From assembly GCA_037693485.1 (NCBI GenBank), contig CM075350.1:65266001-65330000 (forward strand): a stretch of 64,000 bases of DNA. Reading direction: 5' to 3'. The notes beneath the pieces are model-generated. The model saw only the letters and a list, made by a program, of their open reading frames with translations. It had not been told where the DNA came from and searched no databases. Source of the DNA: Kitagawia praeruptora (taxonomy: Eukaryota > Streptophyta > Magnoliopsida > Apiales > Apiaceae). Positions 1 to 9,853 of the stretch are shown piece by piece (within the stretch, counting starts at the first letter, position 1; the number at the start of each line of letters is the position of its first letter). The translations under genes were made by a program, and so were the position numbers.

Positions 1-733
1 TTCATAGCTTTTTCATATCAAGGTACTTTCAATCTTCAATTCTTTCTTCAATATTATGTTTTCATTCATTATCATTATTATTTTGTTTTCTTCTTTAATT
101 ATGTGTAACTAAATCTCTAATCTGAGGATTGGGTAGTATTCCTTGGTATTCATGTGTGTTTAATTATCTGTGATTTTCTTGCTTTGCTGATCTGTTATTG
201 AGGGCTTAACACAATTAGGGGAGTCATGAACCTTTGATTGGATTTTAGGGATTGTAATAACTTGGAAGAGGAGTTGCAATTTTAGTACATGATTTAACAG
301 ACATAACTCGAATATTTGATTGGAAGATTAATAGGAGAGTTGTGAGACTTATAATTCTTGGAGCTTAATAGTTTATGATTGTCTTTGATTGTATCACGGA
401 AGTGACAATTAGGGTATAGTTGTAGACATTATATTGTATCTTGGAAGAGAACATTATAACCTTAGAAGAATTGTTTTCAGCAGAGTAAGAACATAGACAT
501 CACATAGATATTGAACGTGCATTGAAACCAAGTGAAGAACCCCAGTTCTTGGATTGTTTTCCTCATATATTTTATTCTCGATTGATAATTAGTTTAATTT
601 AGTTTAGTTTAATTTAGTTTATAAACAAACACAACATTCTTCTACACTTCTAAACTGTGAGAGATAAGAAACTTGAACTTGATATTACATTCAGTCCTTC
701 CCTGCGAACGAACACACAAAAATACTACTAACA
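1..733 (+). repeat. 5' LTR, 3' part
   Basis: Window bases 1-733 repeat at 6767-7499 without a visible mismatch or indel. The LTR ends in CA at 732-733, just before the primer-binding site. About 529 bases of this LTR lie upstream of the window. Confidence 0.95.
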
Positions 734-736
734 AAT

Positions 737-754
737 TGGCGCCGCTGCCGGGGA
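737..754 (+). other. Primer-binding site (tRNA-Asp type)
   Basis: TGGCGCCGCTGCCGGGGA begins three bases after the LTR end. It is complementary to the 3' end of plant tRNA-Asp except at one position. This primer type is common in the Athila group. Confidence 0.8.
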
Positions 755-844
755 AGGCAGTATACTTGAGTTTAGGTTAATTGTTTCTTATTGTTTAGAT
801 TTTAATTGGTTCCACAAGTTGTTTTGTTGGTGATTTTCAGGTGT

Positions 845-3556
845 ATGCTACGTTCATCTTGCGTTAGAAAGTTGGAATTTGACCCTGAAATCGAGCGTAC
901 CTTGAGAAAGATAAGAAAAGAGAAAGCTAAGATGACGGACGCTGAGAATGTTAACGCAAATGTTAATGCAAATGTTAATGCAAATGTTAATGTTGATCAG
1001 ACTTCTATTTGGGACCATGAGACACCTAATCCTGCCAATTGCATGTACAAAACTCCAGAGATTGGTGCAACCCAATTCAACATTAACCCGAGTTTAATTC
1101 AGATGATCAGCAATCAAGCTTTTGAAGGAGATATTGAATTAGAAGACCCACACAGACATCTAGAGCATTTCGTGCAGATGTGTGGCTCATTCAGAATCAA
1201 TGGTGTTACGAGTGATCAGATTCATCTCCATATGTTTCCCTACTCTATTAAGGGAAGAGCTTTGGAATGGTTTCAGCAACTTCCAAACACTGCGGTTGCT
1301 ACATGGGATAGTCTTTCTACTGCATTCTTGTCCAAATATTATCCTTCTGACAAGACGCAACAATTGAGGACTATGATTATGAGTTTCAAAGCACAACCGG
1401 GTGAAGGTCTATATCAGGCATGGGAGAGATTCAAGGCACTATTGAGGAAGTGTCCACATCACGGCTTGGAAGATTGGCAGATCATCAGTACTTTTTATGG
1501 GGCAATGAATGCAGATATTCGTTTGAGTTTGGATGTGGCTGCTGGTGGAAATTTCAAGAAGGCACCAACTACACAGGCTAAAGCACTCCTTGAGGAATTG
1601 GCATCTAATAACTATTCATGGGCACCTAGTGGGACGAGCTCAGCTAAAGCAGCACAAAACTCTGAGATGATCAACATGCTGGCTCAGAAGTTGGATACTC
1701 TAACTCAGGAGATGCGAGGACAAAGAGCAAATGTGAATGCTATTTCTTCACCTATGGAGGGGTATAATGATTATGGTGCTAATCAGAATTCTTATGTGCA
1801 ACAATTTCCAGAAGAAGCATCATTCATTCAAGGAAGACAGCCGTGGCCTGTTCAGAATAACTCCTACTACAATCCAAATCAAAGGCCAAACAACAATCTT
1901 TCTTACAGTAATAATCATGCGGCTAATCCTTCTTATGCATTTCCAAGGCAGAATCAACCTTCTGGTTTTCAGTCACGACCACCATATCAAGCACAGCAGC
2001 AGTATCAACCTCCGCCAAAGAAAGAACCAGCTGATTGGGAGGTTGCACTAAATAAGATTATGCAAGGAACTTCTGGGGCATTGGCTAATATGGAATCAAG
2101 AATAGAGCAGATGGCATCATCTCAAAAGATGCTAGAAACACAGATTGGACAGATTGCCTCCAAGATGGGTGTTCGTGAGCAAGGATCACTTCCTAGTCAA
2201 CCCGACCAGACTGGTAAAGAGCAATGCAAAGCAATTACTTTGAGGAGCGGGAAAGAGTTGCCCGAGGTTGAGGTTCTTGAGCCTAAAGAGAAGGATGCTG
2301 AAAAAGAAAGTGAGATGGTAGAGATCGACGCAGAAAAGTCAGAGAAAGTAGATGAAGAGAAGAAGGAAGAAGAACCAGAAAAGCCATATGTTCCTCCACC
2401 ACCTTATGTTCCTCCTATTCCATTTCCACAGAGACTTCACAACAGGCAGTTAGAGAAGCAGTACGAGAAGTTCTTGACTATGTTCCGGCAGTTGCATGTC
2501 AATATTCCCTTGGCTGAAGCTTTGAATCAAATGCCACTCTATGCTAAATTTCTTAAGGAGATGTTGACAAAGAAGAGGAAACTTGAGGATGCAGAAACCA
2601 TTACTCTCAATGCTGAATGCAGTGCAGTCATCCAAAAGGCCATTCCTCAGAAATTGAAAGATCCGGGAAGCTTTTCTTTGCCTTGCACTATTGGGAAGAT
2701 GGAGAACATGAAAGCCTTGTGTGATTTAGGGGCTAGTGTGAGTTTGATGCCATATTCAATCTGCAAACGACTTGGTCTTGGAGAGCTTAAAAAGACACGG
2801 ATTTCACTTCAGTTAGCGGATCGTTCTGTGAAATATCCGTTGGGGGTCGTTGATGATGTGGTTGTCAAAGTGGATAAATTTGTCATACCTTGTGATTTTG
2901 TGGTGTTAGAGATGAATGAAGATGTCGAGATGCCCATTATCTTGGGAAGGCCATTCTTGGCTACTGCTGGCACTACTATCGATGTTAAAGCTGGAAAATT
3001 GACATTGAATGTTGGCGAGGACAAAGTGGAATTTGATCTGAACAAAGTAATGAAGATGCCTCCTTTTGGAGCAACTTGTTTTACTGTTGACATAGTTGAT
3101 GAAATTGTGCAGCTCGAAAATGAACATTTCTTGGGAGCAGAACGGGTGTTAGATGATGTAGTAGAAGAAGAAGAAATTGTTGTTCGAGACACAGAAGTTG
3201 AGATGGTTTTTACACTTTCAGAGGCACCACAGGTGGAACTTAAACCTCTACCTGCTAATTTGAGGTATGTCCTTTTGAATAATGAGCTAGTGATTTTTGA
3301 AGAGGGGCATGATAACGTGTTGCGAAGGTGGAAAACCGATGATAAGGAAGAAGAAATTTTTGTTCAGCCGGTTAAGTCGGAGAAGCATCTTAGAGGTGTG
3401 AAGAAGAAAAAGAAGAAAATTTGGCCGTTGGGTAGTAAAATCAAGTTGAAATCTGATGGAAGAGATTTGTGGAAATCAAGCAAACCGGATGTCAACGTTC
3501 GTATGAATGGTTTGTCTGTTGAAGATGGTTCAGTTATTCTTTTGAAACCACCATGA
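845..3556 (+). CDS. Gag-protease protein of Athila-like element
   Basis: This 903-codon ORF encodes a Gag polyprotein fused to a retropepsin-like domain. I start it at the ATG at 845, because the frame further upstream opens only with TTG; an ATG at 932 is an alternative. A splice-acceptor-like TTTTCAG lies directly before 845. The N-terminus is basic, followed by a short Val-Asn-Ala repeat encoded by tandem copies of an 11-12-base unit. A retrotransposon Gag capsid-like region follows at about residues 120-270. A Gln/Asn/Pro-rich stretch and a Glu/Lys-rich acidic linker (about 475-535) come next. An aspartic protease region around residues 620-750 contains LCDLGASVSLMPYSICKRLG and the ILGRPFL motif. 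The protein ends in a Lys-rich tail. No zinc knuckle and no polymerase domain are seen. The frame is free of stops, which fits the identical LTRs. It probably forms particles that package this element's RNA, with enzymes supplied by a related autonomous copy; that part is inference. Confidence 0.88.
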   Translation: MLRSSCVRKLEFDPEIERTLRKIRKEKAKMTDAENVNANVNANVNANVNVDQTSIWDHETPNPANCMYKTPEIGATQFNINPSLIQMISNQAFEGDIELEDPHRHLEHFVQMCGSFRINGVTSDQIHLHMFPYSIKGRALEWFQQLPNTAVATWDSLSTAFLSKYYPSDKTQQLRTMIMSFKAQPGEGLYQAWERFKALLRKCPHHGLEDWQIISTFYGAMNADIRLSLDVAAGGNFKKAPTTQAKALLEELASNNYSWAPSGTSSAKAAQNSEMINMLAQKLDTLTQEMRGQRANVNAISSPMEGYNDYGANQNSYVQQFPEEASFIQGRQPWPVQNNSYYNPNQRPNNNLSYSNNHAANPSYAFPRQNQPSGFQSRPPYQAQQQYQPPPKKEPADWEVALNKIMQGTSGALANMESRIEQMASSQKMLETQIGQIASKMGVREQGSLPSQPDQTGKEQCKAITLRSGKELPEVEVLEPKEKDAEKESEMVEIDAEKSEKVDEEKKEEEPEKPYVPPPPYVPPIPFPQRLHNRQLEKQYEKFLTMFRQLHVNIPLAEALNQMPLYAKFLKEMLTKKRKLEDAETITLNAECSAVIQKAIPQKLKDPGSFSLPCTIGKMENMKALCDLGASVSLMPYSICKRLGLGELKKTRISLQLADRSVKYPLGVVDDVVVKVDKFVIPCDFVVLEMNEDVEMPIILGRPFLATAGTTIDVKAGKLTLNVGEDKVEFDLNKVMKMPPFGATCFTVDIVDEIVQLENEHFLGAERVLDDVVEEEEIVVRDTEVEMVFTLSEAPQVELKPLPANLRYVLLNNELVIFEEGHDNVLRRWKTDDKEEEIFVQPVKSEKHLRGVKKKKKKIWPLGSKIKLKSDGRDLWKSSKPDVNVRMNGLSVEDGSVILLKPP

Positions 3557-4047
3557 GTTGAGGAAGTAACGTCAAGCTATTGACGTTAAAGGAGCGCTTC
3601 GTGGGAGGCAACCCACGCATTAGTGTAGGAAGGGAAAAAAAATAAAAAAATTTGAGTGTTTTTTTTAAAAAAAAAAAATCGAATTTTTGAGCAGGTTGCA
3701 GCCCTGTAACGCAGGCTGCACCTGCGTTTCTGCTGTTCCCGCAGTCTGCCTCTGTGTAACGTAGGCTGCGCCTGCGTTACTGGATGAAACGCACTTTGCC
3801 CCCCTGTGGCGCATTTTGCGCCTGCGCAACTGCATATAGGGCAGTTTGCTGCGCACGCGCGCGGCTTGCATGGCTTCCAGTGTTGTCCGAATTGTTTTGT
3901 GGTGTCAGCTGTGTGTTATAAAAAAAAAAAAATCTTTCTACCCCTATTCTTTTTATATCTCTTATTCTTTCATCTCTAAACCTAATTCTTTTCCTATTTC
4001 AATTCCAAAACCCCCCCATCTTTTCTCCAAAAATTCTAAACCTATTT

Positions 4048-4193
4048 CTATTATAATAATAATAATTATTATTTATTATTATTATAGTTATTATTATTTA
4101 TTATTATTATTATTATTTTCTTATTTATTATTATCTTTATTATTATCTTTATTATTCTTATTATTATTCTTATTATTATTATTATTATTTTTT
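4048..4193 (+). repeat. TTA/TTATT low-complexity tract
   Basis: The stretch consists almost wholly of ATT/TTA trinucleotides with occasional C. It creates a spurious Leu/Tyr/Phe-rich ORF on the plus strand that should not be annotated as a gene. Confidence 0.9.
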
Positions 4194-4380
4194 TTTGTAT
4201 ATACCCACCTATACATACAAATCCAATTCCTCTTCTATTTATTTAAATCTCTAAAAATTCAATTCTAAAGAGGAATTAATTGCAAGTTCACCTCTTTGAT
4301 TCGTATTGGGTAAATCTTTTTCTCTAATTATTTTTATTACGAATTTGTGTTCTTGTCAATTGGGATTTTGTAGTGTTCAG

Positions 4381-4461
4381 GCAAGGTGGCCAGTCTATGT
4401 GGTAGCTCGTACGCAATATCCTCCGCCAGATTCTGATTCCTCCGAGGAGGAGGACGTGTAG
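4381..4461 (+). other. Possible small coding exon in the element 3' region
   Basis: An 81-base stretch is preceded by a splice-acceptor-like GTGTTCAG and followed directly by a donor-like GTATGT. Read from its first base it gives 26 codons and then TAG, ending in a Pro-Asp-Ser and acidic tail (PPPDSDSSEEEDV). The exact fit between the putative splice sites and the frame is suggestive. The stretch is short, there is no partner exon that I can name, and chance is possible. Confidence 0.35.
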
Positions 4462-6221
4462 GTATGTTTTCTACTATCCCTTGTATTTACTTCCATTCAA
4501 TGCGGACATTGAATATTTTAAGTTTGGGGGTGGTTTGAGGGATATGTAGTTGTTGTTGTATTATGTGTTCATGTAGGATTTCATGCTTTGCATATTAGTA
4601 GTAGTAAATTATGCATTTATGTTTGTGTTATCTACGTTTGTTTCATATAGGACATTCTGTTTTTATGTTCGTATATCATGTGAGTTCATAATAGTTTGCA
4701 TTTGCACCCATGCTTGATAGGAATTTTGTGTTGTTGACGCTTTTGATTGAGAAGTGATATGCTTTGTTCTTGTGTACACACATACACTAGTAAGTTGAAG
4801 CTAGTAGACTTATTGAATGTTGTAAGTAATCAGAAGGACATGAATATGTGCAAGTTGATTTAGTTTGCATGCTTTGAATACAAGTCGGTGCGTTAGAGAG
4901 ATGTTTGCTTGGGTATGAGTATGTTTTTCCACCAAGTGAGTTTTTGAGCCATATTGCATATTTTTTGCAATTTATTCGTTTGCTTGAGTGTCCACAGATT
5001 GTTTGCATTGCTAGCAGTTGTTTGAGATCTTTCTTGAAACGCATGACATTATTTGACGATTAAAATGATAAAGGCATTTAGGAATAACCGCATATTTTCC
5101 CATATTACCACACCATGTTTACATGATCAATTAGTTAACCCGTTGAGCTTAATCCTATTTTTCGGTGACATACCACATTACTTGCCTAGACCTTTTTCTT
5201 GTATTGGCCTTACATTAATTTGAACCCACATTGTCAAAGGCTAGTAAAGTGCTTAAGGGAGTAATAAGGTGTGCAAGGAGGGGTATAGTTGGTCATAATT
5301 TTGGGGAAAAATATTGGGATTGGGTTTGGTTGTTTACTTGATAGTCGGCATATGTAATAAATTGTGGGATCATTGTTATTGTTTATATTATTGTTTTATT
5401 TAGCTCTCGAAAAAAAAAAATAGAAAAAAAAAATATTATGAGAGCATGTTTGTGTTTGTTATGATCCTACTTTAGTCGACTAGTCGAGTGTTCTTAGTAA
5501 AATTTATGTGGGGGGAAAATAGGGTGTTGTGTACGATTTATTATGGTGCTTACTAGCTTTTGACACTTCACCTGTTTTTGGCTTATTTGACATACCTTGT
5601 CCCTAGCCACGTTACAACCCAATTAAAGACCTTTTGATTATCGTCATTGATGTATGTTGTGTTAAGAGTTAGATTGATACCAAATGTCAAGCATGCTTAT
5701 GATTTTGTTGGAATTGAGTGATACACTTACCCTTGTTCTTGAGTGAATATTCTTTTGTGAGTGGATTGTGAGTGTTTGCTTGTTTTTGCGTATGAGATCC
5801 CGAGTTTTGTCTCAAAGATGTGCTCTTGTAGGCTTAGAATGTTTACTAACTTATTCTTACACTTGACATGGGCTTGTGAGAACTTATGCATGTTCATTGA
5901 GTAGACTATGTGAATACTTGCACTTTCGACACCAAGACATTGCGTATTTACTTTGATTCTTAAGTTGATATGGCATGAGAGGATTTGAAGGTATGGTAGG
6001 CTATATTAGTTGCATTTGCATATTTAGTTGCATTCATGCATTGCATTGCATTGGATTTTGTGGGTACATTCGCTATAGGCCCTCACGAGACCTTACTCGT
6101 CCACTAGGGCTGCCTAGGGGTTTAAAGGGCTTGTTGCATATGCCAAATGCAACCGTGATCACCTACGGAAGTGGTACTAATTAGGTAGTTGTAATTGTTT
6201 ATGCTTGAGGACAAGCATCAG

Positions 6222-6237
6222 TTTAAGTTTGGGGGTT
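6222..6237 (+). other. Polypurine tract of the Athila-like element
   Basis: AAGTTTGGGGGTT directly precedes the TG that opens the 3' LTR. This is where plus-strand DNA synthesis is normally primed in this group. Confidence 0.75.
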
Positions 6238-7499
6238 TGATAAGTGGATTTTATATCCACTTGGAATGCCTCCGTTCGGCTTAAATTGATTGTTTTGGAC
6301 TCAAGTTTGTGTAGTTTTGATGTGTTTTGTGTAGTTGTGCAGGTTTCCAAGAATATCTAAGCTTTTGTCGTTTTTGGAGATTTAATTGATTAAAATTCGG
6401 ATTTTTCGGGAAGGCTGCGCAGCTTATACTGTTTTGGTCATATCTGGAGTTCTAGAAGTCCGTTTTCAGCGATCTTACTGCCCACGCGAAGCTTGAGAGA
6501 TTTTCTACAACCTGGGATAGGAAACAAGTGCAAGAAACGTACTGATTAAAGTCGCGCACGTGTTCTTATTAAAGAAGGCTTGGAATTTACTGTTTTGCCC
6601 TTTTTCTAATTCTAATTGTATTCTGGGCAGTTTTGGGTACCTTCTTTAAATCCTAATTGTAATAGAAGGCAATTTCTTGCTAGGCAAGATTTGTAGAGCC
6701 TATATAAACACATCCTACCATTGTAAATCATAACAATTGATAGATAACAATTCATAGCTAGAACAATTCATAGCTTTTTCATATCAAGGTACTTTCAATC
6801 TTCAATTCTTTCTTCAATATTATGTTTTCATTCATTATCATTATTATTTTGTTTTCTTCTTTAATTATGTGTAACTAAATCTCTAATCTGAGGATTGGGT
6901 AGTATTCCTTGGTATTCATGTGTGTTTAATTATCTGTGATTTTCTTGCTTTGCTGATCTGTTATTGAGGGCTTAACACAATTAGGGGAGTCATGAACCTT
7001 TGATTGGATTTTAGGGATTGTAATAACTTGGAAGAGGAGTTGCAATTTTAGTACATGATTTAACAGACATAACTCGAATATTTGATTGGAAGATTAATAG
7101 GAGAGTTGTGAGACTTATAATTCTTGGAGCTTAATAGTTTATGATTGTCTTTGATTGTATCACGGAAGTGACAATTAGGGTATAGTTGTAGACATTATAT
7201 TGTATCTTGGAAGAGAACATTATAACCTTAGAAGAATTGTTTTCAGCAGAGTAAGAACATAGACATCACATAGATATTGAACGTGCATTGAAACCAAGTG
7301 AAGAACCCCAGTTCTTGGATTGTTTTCCTCATATATTTTATTCTCGATTGATAATTAGTTTAATTTAGTTTAGTTTAATTTAGTTTATAAACAAACACAA
7401 CATTCTTCTACACTTCTAAACTGTGAGAGATAAGAAACTTGAACTTGATATTACATTCAGTCCTTCCCTGCGAACGAACACACAAAAATACTACTAACA
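6238..7499 (+). repeat. 3' LTR (1262 bp)
   Basis: The LTR runs from TG at 6238 to CA at 7498-7499. Its first bases form a palindrome, AAGTGGAT (6242-6249) with ATCCACTT (6255-6262). A TATATAAA promoter element lies at 6701-6708, within a segment that is upstream of the window in the 5' copy. The part shared with 1-733 looks identical. Confidence 0.95.
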
Positions 7500-8797
7500 A
7501 TTAATCTATGGCCCAGATTTAATTTAAGGCGATACTGTAGAAAAATTTCCTACAGTGTCAAGTAGAAACTCTTTTTCCTTTGTATATTTCATCATTACTT
7601 TTACAGACTTTTTTTATATTGACTTTTGAGGAGTTTTACTTACATTTAATGACTTTTGATCGATAACTTATATTAATATGAATATAAAATTATAAATACG
7701 TAATATATAAAAAAAATGTAATAATTAATAAGTTTGTATTAAAAATTATATAACAAGAAGATCGAATTATTGATATTTCACCAATAAATTTATATAAATA
7801 CAATTGTAATATAAACTATTATTAAATTATTGATTTTAAATTTTTAATCTTGGATATATATGTATATAGGCCACAATAGCGAACACTGTATACTGCAACT
7901 TTAGCCGTTATCATAGGCGAAAGGCTGAAAGAGCTAGAGACATAGCAACTGAGGAAAAGATCTTCAAAGGTTTATCATCTAACCGAAGGATATGCAATGT
8001 ATTCCCGGAAATTTTAGACAATAAGACTTTAATGTCAAAAAATAAACATCTAAAGATCATGAACTTCAAGTGCACGTGAGAGAAAAATACGACATTAAAA
8101 TTCATAAAATAGAATTTTTAAGTAAAGTAAAAAATTTTACAACAAAATCTAAACGAAAAGAAAATTATATAATTAATACAAATAGAAATCCAACCAAAGG
8201 GGATCCCTTTGGTTAGACTTGTCAAATATCCAAATGGTATAAAATCAAGTAAAAAGTAGAATTTTATCCTCCAACATCAATATAATTTAATTAAATTTAA
8301 AATAAAAATAAAGATAAGTAAAAAAGAACTTAATAATTTTTTTTTGCAAATGAATATGTGTTAGTATGAACATTAACAATCTTTAACATTCACAATAAAT
8401 ACACAATAATTAAACTTAAATCAAAAGCAAAAAACTTTCAAGTTAAAAAGTAAATCAATCAAATCAAAGAGATAATATTTGACAAAAAAATTAAAGGGAT
8501 AATAACCATCGTTCATAATTTAAGAGAGAATATATTCTATTTTTGAAATAGAAATGACAAAATTCGGATATAAATGAAATTGAAGAAAATAAAATAATAA
8601 TATTAAAGTCATGTGAAATCTTACCACAAACCTCATGACTTTTTACATTAGATCTATAGTTATATTTTAAGTTAAAAGTCATAAAAAGTCATTAAATGTA
8701 ATTGTCATTGCAAATTGATGACTTTTTGAATAACGGTCTACTTTTAAAGATTTGTTAAAAGTTTAAATTGAATACATCTTACTTTTAATGACTTTTC

Positions 8798-9003
8798 TTA
8801 AGGGAAATTCTTAATGGTACCCTCTTAAAATTGGCTTTTCTAAATGGTACACAAAATAGTTTTGATTTCCGAATGGTATCATTATAATGTTATGTCATTC
8901 TTTGTAATACCCCTACCGTTGACTTCCGTTAGTCAAACGTTATATTTTGGGTACCATTTGTAAAAGGCAATTCAAGGAGGGTACCATTGATAATTTCTCT
9001 TAA
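8798..9003 (+). mobile_element. MITE copy 1 (GGTACC-type, TTAA-flanked)
   Basis: The element opens with AAGGGAAATTCTTAATGGTACC and closes with the inverted GGTACCATTGATAATTTCTCTT. It is flanked by TTAA on both sides. A second, longer copy lies in reverse orientation about 340 bp downstream. The class is uncertain; a TTA/TTAA target would fit a PIF/Harbinger-like MITE. No coding capacity is present. Confidence 0.65.
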
Positions 9004-9345
9004 ATATATTATTCAGATTTTTTTTCCTATTATTCCAAAAATTACCTTTTCGTATTTATGTGATGATCGAAGATAAATAGAGTAATGAGAAAATGGAAGA
9101 TAAATAGAGTAATAAGAAGATGCACTCGGATTGAAACAAATGAGATTCTTTGTTTTTTAATTAGAGATGATACTCGATTTTTAAATCCCGATTATACTGA
9201 ATTTGATTATCACCAATTTCACTCAATCAAATTTCCCTCATTTTAATCTAACCCCGCGGCGGCTTTAAGAACTGATATTTAATCTAATACGCATATATGT
9301 CTAAATTTTTAGAATAATTGGATAAAAAAAATCAGAATAGTATAT

Positions 9346-9696
9346 TTAAGAGAAATTACCAATGGTACCATCCTAGAATTGCCTTTTACAGATGGTACCC
9401 AAAATATAACGTTTGACTAATAGCGGCGAGCGAGAGCGGATTGGGGGTTTGAAGAAAAACAAACACGAAGCTTCGTTCCTCAGCAAAGTGTTCACTTCTT
9501 TTTCGCCAGGTTTCATTCTATTTTTTTTTGATTGGATGATGGAAAAACCAGCAAGCTTACGGCTTCAAAGAGATTAACGGTAGGGGTACTACGGAAAATG
9601 ACACAATAGTATAATGGTATCCTTCGAAATCCAAAACTATTTTGTGTACCATTTAAAAAACCAATTCTAAAATGGTACCATTAAGAATTTCCCTAA
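9346..9696 (-). mobile_element. MITE copy 2, inverted and enlarged
   Basis: This is the same family as the copy at 8798-9003, in opposite orientation. Its ends are AAGAGAAATTACCAATGGTACC on the left and GGTACCATTAAGAATTTCCCT on the right. It carries about 150 bp of extra, less AT-rich sequence at about 9421-9580 that copy 1 lacks. It ends about 150 bp upstream of the MOS4 start codon, so it probably overlaps the promoter or 5' UTR. Confidence 0.65.
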
Positions 9697-9853
9697 TTCA
9701 ATAACACCGTAATTTTTTTTTTTTTTGAAATGAATAACACCATAATTTTAAATATTTTTTAAAAATTAAAATTAAATAACACTTACACTTTTTAAATCAT
9801 TAAAAATCATTAAAAGTTGGTATCCCTAAGTTTTAGGTCTATCATCATCAACA

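Larger units (their letters stand above)
3557..6237 (+). other. Long non-coding 3' region of the Athila-like element
   Basis: There is no convincing long ORF here. Just after the gag stop lies a stem-loop at 3600-3617 (CGTGGG AGGCAA CCCACG). A GC-rich block with reiterated GTAACGCAGGCTGC-like words spans about 3690-3860. A TTA/TTATT-rich low-complexity tract follows at 4048-4193. A second polypurine-like AAGTTTGGGGGTGG sits near 4518-4531. The rest to 6200 is unstructured AT-rich sequence. A second stem-loop, ATGCTTG AGGA CAAGCAT, at 6201-6218 immediately precedes the terminal polypurine tract. Confidence 0.7.
1..7499 (+). mobile_element. Non-autonomous Athila-like Ty3/gypsy LTR element (5' end outside the window)
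   Basis: This is an LTR retrotransposon whose 3' LTR is complete (6238-7499) and whose 5' LTR is cut by the window start. The 5' LTR remnant aligns to the 3' LTR at a constant offset of 6766 bases with no difference that I can see, so the insertion is very young. The internal region has a primer-binding site, one long gag-protease ORF and about 2.7 kb of non-coding DNA ending in a G-rich polypurine tract. No reverse transcriptase, RNase H or integrase is present, so mobility would depend on enzymes supplied in trans. The extrapolated full length is about 8.03 kb. The lineage call rests on the primer-binding site, the AAGTTTGGGGG-type polypurine tract and the gag style. The target-site duplication cannot be checked because the left flank is missing. 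Confidence 0.88.
7500..9845. other. AT-rich intergenic region with MITE remnants
   Basis: No gene is seen. Sequence around 7590-7650 (ACTTACATTTAATGACTTTT) recurs inverted near 8680-8700, and related words recur at 9785-9815. These may be decayed ends of one or more DNA transposons. Two better-defined MITE copies lie at 8798-9003 and 9346-9696 and are listed separately. Confidence 0.6.

Noticed and set aside
3846..4268. Plus-strand ORF of 140 codons in the Athila-like element
   Set aside because: It arises from the TTA/ATT low-complexity tract and consists mostly of Leu, Tyr, Ile and Phe.
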